A stretch of DNA of 64,000 nucleotides from Clostridium sp. OS1-26 (GTDB lineage Bacteria > Bacillota > Clostridia > Clostridiales > Clostridiaceae), in NCBI RefSeq assembly GCF_030915445.1, contig NZ_CP133264.1, forward strand, positions 4,869,208-4,933,207. Reading direction: 5' to 3'. Position numbers and translations under genes: made by a program. The notes under the pieces are model-generated. The model did no database searches and was not told the origin of the DNA. It saw only the letters and a list, made by a program, of their open reading frames with translations. This document shows, piece after piece, positions 56,168 through 63,621 of this stretch; within the stretch, counting starts at the first letter, position 1; each line of letters opens with the position of its first letter.

Positions 56168-56744
56168 TAAAATCCATCCCCTCTAAACATTTTTTAAGCT
56201 TCATAAGTGCCTTTTTCTTTCTATCTCCAGCTGCCTTATAGCATATCCCCTTTAAATTTGCATAGTCCCTTAGACTTTTGCTTTCAAAGTAAAACCAGTA
56301 GATAATCTCTTTTTCCTGTTCATTAAGCTTCCTTAAAGCGCTAGCAAGCATAGCTTTTTCCTCTTTCTTAACCATATCTTCTTCAATATCATCTTCGCCC
56401 GGTAAAACTTCTATAAGCTCACAGCCTTCCTTGTTCAAGCTCTGTAGACTGCAGCATTTTGCTTCTTTTACACTGCTTCTTATAAGTAAATATAAAGTTC
56501 TTCTTACTGTATTGAACACATAGGTAGTAAATGCATTTTCTCTTTCAGTATCATACATGTTTACAGCCTTGATTATTGACACTTGTCCTATTTGTATTAA
56601 ATCTTCAATATCGTAACCCTTTACATAGATGCTTCTGGCGGTTTTAATAGCAAAAGGCGTATACCTTTTTATTATCTCCTCCATAGCAGTCTTATCCCCT
56701 TCTTTTGCCTTTAGGATGAGCTCAATTATTTTGTTGCCATTAAT
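56154..56744 (-). CDS. Sigma-70-like factor, probably starting at ATT
   Basis: Sigma region 2 is clear (GYDIEDLIQIGQVSIIKAVNMYD, then FTTYVFNTVRRTL) and so is region 4 (LNEQEKEIIYWFYFESKSLRDYA, KAAGDRKKKALMKLKK). The first ATG, at 56684, would cut off the usual N-terminal helix. In the same frame upstream, GNKIIELILKAKEGDKTAM gives exactly that helix, with no stop. No ATG/GTG/TTG is present there, but ATT at 56744 has GAGGGGG eight bases upstream. I therefore extend the gene to 56744. It resembles small clostridial sigma factors of the UviA/TcdR size class and element-encoded sigma proteins. Confidence 0.7.
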   Translation of the reverse strand: MNGNKIIELILKAKEGDKTAMEEIIKRYTPFAIKTARSIYVKGYDIEDLIQIGQVSIIKAVNMYDTERENAFTTYVFNTVRRTLYLLIRSSVKEAKCCSLQSLNKEGCELIEVLPGEDDIEEDMVKKEEKAMLASALRKLNEQEKEIIYWFYFESKSLRDYANLKGICYKAAGDRKKKALMKLKKCLEGMDFNGII

Positions 56745-56768
56745 CTCAAAAACCCCCTCATTATTAAA

Positions 56769-57386
56769 TTAAGATAAATCATAAGCACTTTTAATATGTA
56801 AAGCTTCTATTACCTTCTTGATCTTTTCCTTAGCCCTCTTTAAAGCTTTCATAACACTTTCATACTTAACTCCTCTACACTCAGCAAAAGCTTTTAAATC
56901 TCCGCCATAAATAAATTCTTTCAATAGCTCTAGCTCATATTCAGATATTTTTCCGCATAAGTATCTATCACAGTTACTTTCTAGAGTCATTGTGCTCAAT
57001 AGCTGCTCTTCAAAATCTATAAGGAAAGGATACTTTTCATAGGCTAAGTTATCTTCCAAATCTCCTAGAATATCCTTTCTACAAAACTTTTTATGTTTCT
57101 CACTCATTGTAAGTACTCTTTTACTTACTGTTTCTTCAATATAGCTAACCAACTGCCCAAAGGTGCTTCCTTTAAAATTTTCTGCACAATCTAGAATCAT
57201 CAAGTGACATTCTGATCTAAAATCATCAAGTAATAACCTATATTTATGCCTTATATGTTTTCTGTACAGATTTCTTATAAATTCATTAAAAGCTATACAC
57301 AAGTTATTTAAGTTAGAAAACTTTTTCCTTTTAATCCAATTCAGTATTTCATTCTTTTCTGTTTCAGTTAACACCTTAATCTTCAT
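56769..57386 (-). CDS. Sigma-70-like HTH protein, 205 aa
   Basis: First gene of the replication-type cluster. The C-terminal region reads YELELLKEFIYGGDLKAFAEC then RGVKYESVMKALKRAKEKIKK, a sigma region 4-type helix-turn-helix. The N-terminal half contains RLLLDDFRSECHLMILDCAEN and may be a degenerate region 2. It could be a dedicated sigma or DNA-binding regulator for this cluster. The start is ATG 57386, with AAAGGAG seven bases upstream; an in-frame ATG six codons earlier overlaps the ribosome site. Confidence 0.7.
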   Translation of the reverse strand: MKIKVLTETEKNEILNWIKRKKFSNLNNLCIAFNEFIRNLYRKHIRHKYRLLLDDFRSECHLMILDCAENFKGSTFGQLVSYIEETVSKRVLTMSEKHKKFCRKDILGDLEDNLAYEKYPFLIDFEEQLLSTMTLESNCDRYLCGKISEYELELLKEFIYGGDLKAFAECRGVKYESVMKALKRAKEKIKKVIEALHIKSAYDLS

Positions 57387-57404
57387 ATTTTTACTCCTTT
57401 GCAT

Positions 57405-57716
57405 TTAAATTTTGTCTATGTTTCCTTCTTTATATATTTTTTAAGAAGGAAATGTTTTATAATTATTGTTTTTTAAAAACCCCTCTACTTATACAGAGCA
57501 CGTTTTTTAAAGAAATTCGGACACGATTTGAAAAACAAATTCTTTTACGATTATACATTTTGCGATATTAGTTTTTAATTTTATACCATTTCATTAAAAA
57601 GCACTTATTTAACTCTACAAATTAGCCTATAATTACAATTAAAACTATCTTTTTCTTTAATTTTTTCACAGGTATAATTTTTCTTTTGTCATACGATTTT
57701 TGCAGGAAATTTAAAC
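57405..57716. other. Intergenic stretch upstream of the sigma-DnaD-DnaB cluster
   Basis: Very AT-rich and gene-free. It must hold the promoter of the cluster on the minus strand, but I could not identify a consensus -35/-10 pair, in line with use of an alternative sigma factor. Confidence 0.35.
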
Positions 57717-57763
57717 AAAAAAGCAGATACAAGAATCTTTTAATTCTTGTATCTGCTTTTTTT
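57717..57763. terminator. Bidirectional terminator downstream of ohr
   Basis: AAAAAAGCAGATACAAGAA (57717-57735) pairs perfectly with TTCTTGTATCTGCTTTTTT (57744-57762). Strong in both directions. Confidence 0.88.
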
Positions 57764-57840
57764 ATAGCAAAAAAATAAAAAGTTAACTTCTCCTTATAAG
57801 ACTAAAATAGTCTATAGAAAAGTTAACTTACAATTTGTTT

Positions 57841-58260
57841 TTAAACAACTTCTATTACTACATCTACATTTCCTCTAATTGCTTTTGAATATGGACAGTT
57901 TTTGTGAGCTATATTGGCATATTTTATTGCTTTTTCTTTTTCAACTCCGTCAATTGATACTTGCAGTTTTACAGCTATTTTTAATCCCTTATCCTCTGGA
58001 TCTTCTACTAAGGATACACTTGCTGTAACAGTAGTTTTTTCAAACTCTACCCTAGATTTTTGCAAAACAACTTCCAATGCACCATTAAAACAAGTACTAT
58101 AAGTAGCTGCAAAAAGTTGCTCAGGATTTGTTAATGTTGTTTCCTCTCCCCCTAGTTCTTTTGGCATAGCTACATCTAAATTAAAAGACATATCTGGCGA
58201 ATAAACTCGTCCTTTTCTAGCTCCTACATTAATCATAGTTGCCTCATATAAAGTTTTCAT
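57841..58260 (-). CDS. ohr: Organic hydroperoxide resistance protein (Ohr)
   Basis: 139 aa OsmC/Ohr-fold thiol peroxidase that reduces organic hydroperoxides using two cysteines, both visible: YSTCFNGAL (peroxidatic) and HKNCPYSKAIRGN (resolving). The N-terminus KTLYEATMINVGARKGRVYS is canonical. GGGAGG lies upstream of ATG 58260. A long palindrome 50 bp upstream could bind an OhrR/MarR repressor, though no such gene is in the window. It is monocistronic with a strong terminator. Confidence 0.93.
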   Translation of the reverse strand: MKTLYEATMINVGARKGRVYSPDMSFNLDVAMPKELGGEETTLTNPEQLFAATYSTCFNGALEVVLQKSRVEFEKTTVTASVSLVEDPEDKGLKIAVKLQVSIDGVEKEKAIKYANIAHKNCPYSKAIRGNVDVVIEVV

Positions 58261-58310
58261 AATTTTACCTCCCTTTTATAAGTTTTTTAAATAAAATCAA
58301 TCTCGCATTC

Positions 58311-58336
58311 AATATTATTTATTAATTAATAATATT
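58311..58336. promoter_or_regulatory. Palindrome upstream of ohr, possible OhrR/MarR site
   Basis: AATATTA (58311-58317) and TAATATT (58330-58336) flank a self-complementary ATTAATTAAT-containing centre. AT-rich palindromes of this form are typical MarR-family sites; low complexity lowers confidence. Confidence 0.4.
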
Positions 58337-58482
58337 TATTATACATCTAATATATCATAATTATTCCATTAAATCAACATGATTTAATTATTTTAAGATT
58401 ATTCCAATTTGATTATATTAAGATTCCATAGTAGGCTTTTCTCTCATTGAGTCAAACCTCACATCGGTTTTGAGAATTGGTA

Positions 58483-59226
58483 TTATTCCCATTTGAAAAA
58501 TCTAAAAGCTACACCAGTACATATGACTCCAAGAGCAATCATTATAATGATAGGCATCATCACTCCATCTATAGTCAAACCAAGGGAAGTCGCCTTTAGA
58601 AGCTTTATTCCTTGTGTTAAGGGTAATACATCGGAATATTTTTGAAGCAATGTCGGCATAATCTCATATGGTAGGGTTGCTCCTGAAAAAATCAACATAG
58701 GAAAATATAATACGCTTGCGACAATACTTGCTGTCTTTAGATTTGGAGCAATACCTCCTACCATGATACCTATGCTAAACATGGATACCATTACCAGTAA
58801 GTAGGAACCCAAAAACTGAAACCATGAACCGCTGAATCGAAAACCAAAGAAAATTGCTGCTGTGGCATAAACAAGTATGAGCGAAATAATAGAATAGAAT
58901 GCATAAATTACTAACTGTACCGCTAAAATTATAACAGGACTTATAGGTGTTACCTTAAACCTCTTTAGAATTTTTTTATGCCGATAGTCGGACACCACTA
59001 GTGGTAACCCCATCACGCCTCCTGCACATATTGCAATTGTAGTAATAGCTCCAAATGATTGTTCTAAAAATGTATATCCTGCACTATCAAAGGCTGATTT
59101 GTTTCCATAGATAATACCAAGAATGATTGTTACAACTATCGGCATACAAATTGCAAAAATGAACATATCCATCCCACGCAAGGACAATTTCATCTCTGTT
59201 TTTAAGATTGTTCTAAATGCTCTCAT
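58483..59226 (-). CDS. ABC-2 type transporter permease
   Basis: About 247 aa with six hydrophobic segments; ABC-2 family end-pieces FAICMPIVVTIILGIIYG and LVVSDYRHKKILKRFKVTP are seen. Together with the ATPase gene just upstream (overlap 14 bp) it forms a complete exporter, probably for a drug, lantibiotic or lipid. ATG 59226 has GAGGAGG upstream; the TTG two codons earlier is less likely. A double-MerR regulator precedes the pair. Confidence 0.87.
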   Translation of the reverse strand: MRAFRTILKTEMKLSLRGMDMFIFAICMPIVVTIILGIIYGNKSAFDSAGYTFLEQSFGAITTIAICAGGVMGLPLVVSDYRHKKILKRFKVTPISPVIILAVQLVIYAFYSIISLILVYATAAIFFGFRFSGSWFQFLGSYLLVMVSMFSIGIMVGGIAPNLKTASIVASVLYFPMLIFSGATLPYEIMPTLLQKYSDVLPLTQGIKLLKATSLGLTIDGVMMPIIIMIALGVICTGVAFRFFKWE

Positions 59227-59944
59227 TATCAACTACCTCCTCGTCTGTATACCATAAATAAGCTTCTTCAAACTTTTCATATGGACTTCCTGCAATTGCT
59301 TCTTGCACAGTTCCATAGAAAATACTTTCTCCTTTTTTAAGAATGCAAATCCTATCACATAATGTTTCTACTTCATCCATAAAATGCGAGGTTAAAAAGA
59401 TAGTAAGCCCTTTCTTCTTTAAATTCAAAAGTCCTTTCCATACCTCTTTCCTTGCTCTAGCATCAAGCCCTGTTGTCAGTTCATCTAAAAATACAACTTC
59501 TGGATTAGGAATTAAAGCAAGTATAGTAAATAAGCGCTGCTTTTGTCCTCCTGAAAGCTCACTCACTTGGCTTTTGCATTTATCCAAAAGACCAAATTGT
59601 TTTAACAACTCTGCATAATCTGATGGCTGTTTGTACAGGGATTGTGTAACTTCGCAAAGTTCTGCTACTGTTATTTTATCTTGATAATTTGATTCTTGAA
59701 ATTGGACTCCAACTCGCTCAAATAATTTTCTTCTTTCTGTTTGTGGGTTCATTCCTAAAATCGAAATTGACCCACTATTAAATTTCTTTGTACCTAAAAC
59801 ACATTCAATAGTCGTGCTTTTCCCCGCTCCATTAGCACCAAGCAATCCGAAAACTTCGCCACGTTTAACTGATATACTAACATTATTTGCAGCTTGTGTA
59901 TTTCCGTATGATTTGCATAAGCCATGAATTTTAATTGTTTCCAT
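59213..59944 (-). CDS. ABC transporter ATP-binding protein
   Basis: 243 aa ATPase of the drug/multidrug exporter class. Walker A GLLGANGAGKSTT, Q-loop VGVQFQESNYQDK, signature VSELSGGQKQR, Walker B EVVFLDELTTGLD, H-loop LTSHFM. Note DEL instead of the usual DEP. It pairs with the ABC-2 permease, which starts inside its last codons. GGAGG precedes ATG 59944. It is 62 bp downstream of the MerR gene; a palindrome at that junction could be a regulator site or a weak terminator. Confidence 0.92.
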   Translation of the reverse strand: METIKIHGLCKSYGNTQAANNVSISVKRGEVFGLLGANGAGKSTTIECVLGTKKFNSGSISILGMNPQTERRKLFERVGVQFQESNYQDKITVAELCEVTQSLYKQPSDYAELLKQFGLLDKCKSQVSELSGGQKQRLFTILALIPNPEVVFLDELTTGLDARARKEVWKGLLNLKKKGLTIFLTSHFMDEVETLCDRICILKKGESIFYGTVQEAIAGSPYEKFEEAYLWYTDEEVVDNESI

Positions 59945-59983
59945 GTTTATAAACCTCCTATTTCTTAATACATAAAAGAGAAT

Positions 59984-60007
59984 AACACCAAAACAAAGTC
60001 TGGTGTT
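59984..60007. promoter_or_regulatory. Palindrome between merR and the ABC genes
   Basis: AACACCA-N10-TGGTGTT, perfect 7-bp arms, overlapping the merR stop. Shares the 12-13-bp block AAGTCTGGTGTTA with the site upstream of merR at 60801-60825. It may be an operator or an intra-operon terminator. Confidence 0.5.
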
Positions 60008-60770
60008 AAACTGTAGGGTTCATATTAAAATTTTCTTGCATGGCTTTTAGCTGCCTTAAAATGCAATTTGCATTTAACTCTGCGCTACTTAGTGAAGTGA
60101 GTAGTTTATCACAGACTGCTACAATATTCTCATCAGATTTAGGTGTATTAATGACTTCTCGTATATTGATTTCTGAGTTATTTGATATTGCACTTATCAT
60201 GCGTAAAATTGCCGAAAGGGAATAATTAGCACAACGTAAAGTACGTATTATCTTCAATAGTTGAATATCATTTTTAGTGTATACCCGATATCCATTCTGT
60301 TTTCTTTTTATAGAAAGTAATCCATTCATTTCCCAATTTCGCAACGTATCTATTGTAACTTCCAGATAATCTGCAGTTTGTTTTCTTGTTAAAGATACAT
60401 TATTTTCTTTCTCCTGTATACCAGAAAGCAATTTTTTTGTAATTTCAATAGCTTCTTCTGCATTTTTTTGCTCTATTTTAACCTGATTTATATAGTTATT
60501 AGTACATACGATTGCCTTTTGAAATTCACCTTTGGCAGATAATTTAATAATATTAATCATATTTTTTCTAAGACCACTTTGCAGTACTTCAACTTTAAGT
60601 GCTGTCCTCGCCAGCTTAAATTGTGCAATATGAAAATTTGAAAAAACTCGATATCCATTGGATAATCTTTGAGGTTTAGATATCAATCCTAGTTTCTCAT
60701 ACAATCGTACTGTATTAGGATGTATCCCTATTAATTTTGCTACCTGTGCTGTCTTATATTTATTTTCCAT
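60006..60770 (-). CDS. Double MerR-domain transcriptional regulator
   Basis: Two MerR-type winged helices lie in one chain: KYKTAQVAKLIGIHPNTVRLYEKLG-type at residues 1-70 and LTRKQTADYLEVTIDTLRNWEMNG at about 115-185, the latter followed by NGYRVYTKNDIQLLKIIRTLR. They are separated by a coiled region. Normal MerR proteins have one such domain and dimerise, so this one may bind as a pseudo-dimer. ATG 60770 has GGAGG ten bases upstream; an in-frame extension to 60800 overlaps the promoter. It is the first gene of the operon with the ABC exporter, so it most likely controls drug-induced efflux. Confidence 0.85.
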   Translation of the reverse strand: MENKYKTAQVAKLIGIHPNTVRLYEKLGLISKPQRLSNGYRVFSNFHIAQFKLARTALKVEVLQSGLRKNMINIIKLSAKGEFQKAIVCTNNYINQVKIEQKNAEEAIEITKKLLSGIQEKENNVSLTRKQTADYLEVTIDTLRNWEMNGLLSIKRKQNGYRVYTKNDIQLLKIIRTLRCANYSLSAILRMISAISNNSEINIREVINTPKSDENIVAVCDKLLTSLSSAELNANCILRQLKAMQENFNMNPTV

Positions 60771-60800
60771 TGCATTATCACCTCCATTTAATTCTATCAT

Positions 60801-60824
60801 AACGCAGGTTTTAAGTCTGGTGTT
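60801..60824. promoter_or_regulatory. MerR-type operator upstream of the double-MerR gene
   Basis: AACGCAG-N10-CTGGTGTT, an imperfect palindrome of MerR size. It shares AAGTCTGGTGTTA with the palindrome at 59984-60007. Confidence 0.5.
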
Positions 60825-60895
60825 ACAGTGTATAGTTTATTATTCTTGTGTGCTTCATCAGGAAATTTTTCTAGTGTATGAATCTGTTATAAGAT

Positions 60896-61294
60896 TTATT
60901 TAAATGCTTGTCCCTTTAATGATCTAGTCGCGTTAAGCAAATAAAATTCTCTGCCTTTATCTGTAGTATATTCATATACTACAAAATACTTAAATTCTTT
61001 AAATTCACTTTCACTTATTTGTAAGGATGGAAAAATGACTTCTATTTTTCCAGATGAGTCTTCAATTGTTGCTACAATGTATTCACCAGTTTTGGGTACT
61101 GAATATGAACGATGTAACTTTGAAAATATCTCCTTTTCATCTGGCAAACTTGCCATTTCGGCAAGTTTTTTGGCATCAACAATATCACTATTTACTATAT
61201 AGCAAGATTTTATTGGAACTGCTTTGTTTTCTGTAATGTCACCAACCGTTGAAATATGTTCTTCTATTGAAACATCCTGGTTTCCCCAAAGCAT
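60896..61294 (-). CDS. Hypothetical protein, 132 aa
   Basis: I do not recognise it. It is soluble and alternates strands and helices (GEYIVATIEDSSGKIEVIF, EFKYFVVYEYTTDKGREFYLL), possibly a small beta-sheet domain. The start ATG 61294 has no convincing ribosome site, and the frame begins 15 bp after the upstream gene stop. It may therefore be translated by coupling, or be the remaining part of a longer gene. Confidence 0.45.
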   Translation of the reverse strand: MLWGNQDVSIEEHISTVGDITENKAVPIKSCYIVNSDIVDAKKLAEMASLPDEKEIFSKLHRSYSVPKTGEYIVATIEDSSGKIEVIFPSLQISESEFKEFKYFVVYEYTTDKGREFYLLNATRSLKGQAFK

Positions 61295-61308
61295 AAATTT
61301 GACTGCAC

Positions 61309-61932
61309 TTATACTTGAAAAATCAGCCCAGCTTTTTTTAGGATGCTAACAGAAGCAGAAGTAACCGTAGTAAAATTCATGGTGGGGTTTTTTCCAAGTT
61401 TAACATAAATAATGTTATCACCAACTACTTTTCTCCAGATAAGACCTTTTTTAGATTCGTAAAAATTCCAAAATCCTTCAAATTCTTTTGGATCAATACC
61501 ATCGCCATATAGCTCGCATGCAACCGCGAACATGTCTGGCAATTTATCTTCAATAAACTTTCCAGGCTCTTCCCCGCCTATATAACGTTTGGGAGAGAAA
61601 GAAATATTTAAATACGTTGCTCCCTCTTTTTTATATGTGCTTAGTATATGATGCGTATGATTACCAGAATTATCGGCGGTCAATTTTACAAAATATCTTC
61701 TCTCTTCAATCCCACTTTCTCCCCTAATGCAGTATTTATGCTTACTCATATTATCATTGTATTCATCAATCTTGTTTATATCCTCAACAATAATCATAAT
61801 ATCGATTATTGGTTTTGTACTCATCCCTCTAATTGCAGTAGAACCAAAGTGAATTCCGCTCCATATTCGGTGTCTAGTATTTACAAATTCTATCATTTCA
61901 AAAAAGTCTACGTCATTTATGATACGGTTCAC
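61309..61932 (-). CDS. GrpB-like nucleotidyltransferase-fold protein, chimeric, 207 aa
   Basis: The first half matches the GrpB/UPF0157 family: HFGSTAIRGMSTKPIIDIMI, with the GS-x-A...D-x-M nucleotidyltransferase-like signature, and NHTHHILSTY. The usual N-terminal 10-15 residues are missing and the second half (FIEDKLPDMFAVACEL, IIYVKLGKNPTMNF) is not GrpB-like. The gene may be a fusion or recombination product. The GTG start has AAGG just upstream. Function is unknown. Confidence 0.55.
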   Translation of the reverse strand: MNRIINDVDFFEMIEFVNTRHRIWSGIHFGSTAIRGMSTKPIIDIMIIVEDINKIDEYNDNMSKHKYCIRGESGIEERRYFVKLTADNSGNHTHHILSTYKKEGATYLNISFSPKRYIGGEEPGKFIEDKLPDMFAVACELYGDGIDPKEFEGFWNFYESKKGLIWRKVVGDNIIYVKLGKNPTMNFTTVTSASVSILKKAGLIFQV

Positions 61933-61984
61933 CGTACCTTAAACAAGTGCGATTTTTACTACCATATCCAAATACTCAAAATAA

Positions 61985-62034
61985 GCACATAAGTTATAAT
62001 TTTTAAATTTAGCCAAAACTTATAACTTATGTGC
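61985..62034. repeat. Perfect 15-bp inverted repeat, REP-like
   Basis: GCACATAAGTTATAA (61985-61999) / TTATAACTTATGTGC (62020-62034), 20-nt loop, followed by CTGTCACC. GTGCCTGTCACC-like ends are typical of REP sequences in Firmicutes. A related half lies at 44588-44610. Confidence 0.6.
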
Positions 62035-62044
62035 CTGTCACCTA

Positions 62045-62327
62045 TAATTTATACTAATATCAATTGTAAATGTACCAGATTACTGTCTGCTAGACTTATC
62101 TTTCATCCTAGGTTGCTATTTACATAATTCTCTTAATCACAATCATCTTCCACTGTCCTTTAATTTTTCACAATAAAGTAATACTTTTATTGAAATTGAT
62201 CTTAAGAATTCCTATGGAATTCTTAAGTGTAAATTAATATTTATCCAGTACTATTAATGTATTAACGAATCGAATGTGATAGTTAATTTTTAATTATATT
62301 TTTTTGCATAAAGGAGTTAATTTTATT
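62045..62327. other. Intergenic stretch upstream of the CPBP gene
   Basis: AT-rich and gene-free. A short inverted pair CTTAAGAATTCC / GGAATTCTTAAG (about 62199-62225) is present and could bind a regulator of the CPBP gene. Confidence 0.45.
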
Positions 62328-63197
62328 ATGAAATCAATTTTTATTAACAAGGACGCTCAATTACGTAGCGGATTCAAGGTTTTGCTTGCACTAATAACAG
62401 TTATATTATCTATCATACTATTCTCCAGTCTTTACGGCACTCTATTGCACATACTCTTTAAAGATCAAGTACCTAAAAATGAATGGCTTACTATTCTAGA
62501 AAAAATAATTTTAGACGGTTCATTTACATTAATCCCGCTAGCTTTTTGGAAATGGATAGATAAAAAGCCTTTTCAAGAATTGGGTTTGATAAGTGTAAAA
62601 AAAGGATCTAGGAGTATAGTTAGTGGAATAATTTGGGGATCTATATCCATGACTTTTGTTTTTATTATTTTGATAGGTTGCGGAAGTTCCTATTTAGTTA
62701 ATAGCCTTTCATCACCAGAAATATCTCAAAGTCTCATAATAGGTCTAATTATAAATATGTTTGTGGGCTTTAGCGAGGAATTATTTTTTAGGGGATACCT
62801 CTTAACGATACTTGCTGATAGAAAAAATAAACTTATGGCTTTGATAGTATCTTCTTTAATATTTTCTCTAATGCATATGGGGAATCCTAACATTAAGCCT
62901 CTAGCATTAATAAATATTTTTCTACTTGGACTTCTTTTAGGATTCTTATATTTGAAATCCTCTAACATATGGATGCCTGTTGGTTTTCATATTGCATGGA
63001 ATTATGTTCAAGGATATATCTGGGGATTTCAGTTGAGCGGCGGTGAGACTCAGGGGTTATATCAAACTCAGTTTTTACATGAGAGTATATTAAATGGAGG
63101 TAAATTTGGACCTGAAGGTGGTTTAGTTGTTACTCTTATTTTGATATTAAGTTTTATTCTAGCTAAAATATATTTTAAAAACAAAAATAGTCAATAA
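62328..63197 (+). CDS. CPBP family intramembrane glutamic protease
   Basis: About 289 aa with roughly seven to eight membrane helices. The three Abi/CPBP motifs are intact: SEELFFRGYLL (EExxxR), FSLMHMGNP (FxxxH) and FHIAWNYVQG (HxxxN). Members of this family are CAAX-type proteases that process or confer immunity to peptides such as bacteriocins; the substrate here is unknown. ATG 62328 is chosen with AAAGGAG 11 bases upstream; an in-frame TTG at 62304 precedes that site. It lies directly before an IS3-family element. Confidence 0.9.
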   Translation: MKSIFINKDAQLRSGFKVLLALITVILSIILFSSLYGTLLHILFKDQVPKNEWLTILEKIILDGSFTLIPLAFWKWIDKKPFQELGLISVKKGSRSIVSGIIWGSISMTFVFIILIGCGSSYLVNSLSSPEISQSLIIGLIINMFVGFSEELFFRGYLLTILADRKNKLMALIVSSLIFSLMHMGNPNIKPLALINIFLLGLLLGFLYLKSSNIWMPVGFHIAWNYVQGYIWGFQLSGGETQGLYQTQFLHESILNGGKFGPEGGLVVTLILILSFILAKIYFKNKNSQ

Positions 63198-63330
63198 AGT
63201 TAAAAAAACTCATGTTTAATTGAATGAACTGCACCCCGTCAAGTACACAGTAGAAATAACTATAAATTGGAAATGGTATAATAAAGTAGACACCAAGATA
63301 AGAGAAAAATGTAAAAAGGTGGTCTGCTTT

Positions 63331-63621
63331 ATGAGAAGAAGTTATGATAAACAATTTAAAATTGCAGCTGTTAAGTTAGTACAAGAAGATGATATGTCTG
63401 TTGCTGATGCAGCAAAAGCATTATCTATTCATTATAATTCCTTATATCGGTGGATAAGTGAATATGAAGAATACGGAGAGAGTGCATTCCCAGGTCATGG
63501 AACTGCGCTCTATTCGTGTCAGTATGAAATAAAGAAGCTGAGACAAGAAAATAATGAGCTAAAGAAGGAATTAAAACTATTAAAAAAATACCAAGCCTTC
63601 TTGAAGCGAAAGAACAAGTAA
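63331..63621 (+). CDS. IS3 OrfA, helix-turn-helix protein
   Basis: 96 aa. HTH of transposase-8 type (RRSYDKQFKIAAVKLVQEDD, MSVADAAKALSIHYNSLYRWI), then a leucine zipper (IKKLRQENNELKKELKLLKK). ATG 63331 has AAGGTGG upstream. The zipper codons overlap the A7 slippery site, so part of translation shifts to orfB. Confidence 0.88.
   Translation: MRRSYDKQFKIAAVKLVQEDDMSVADAAKALSIHYNSLYRWISEYEEYGESAFPGHGTALYSCQYEIKKLRQENNELKKELKLLKKYQAFLKRKNK
63582..63588 (+). promoter_or_regulatory. Programmed -1 frameshift slippery site
   Basis: A AAA AAA in the orfA frame (TTA AAA AAA TAC). Slipping back one base enters the orfB frame (AAA ATA CCA AGC). This is the standard IS3 arrangement. Confidence 0.75.
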
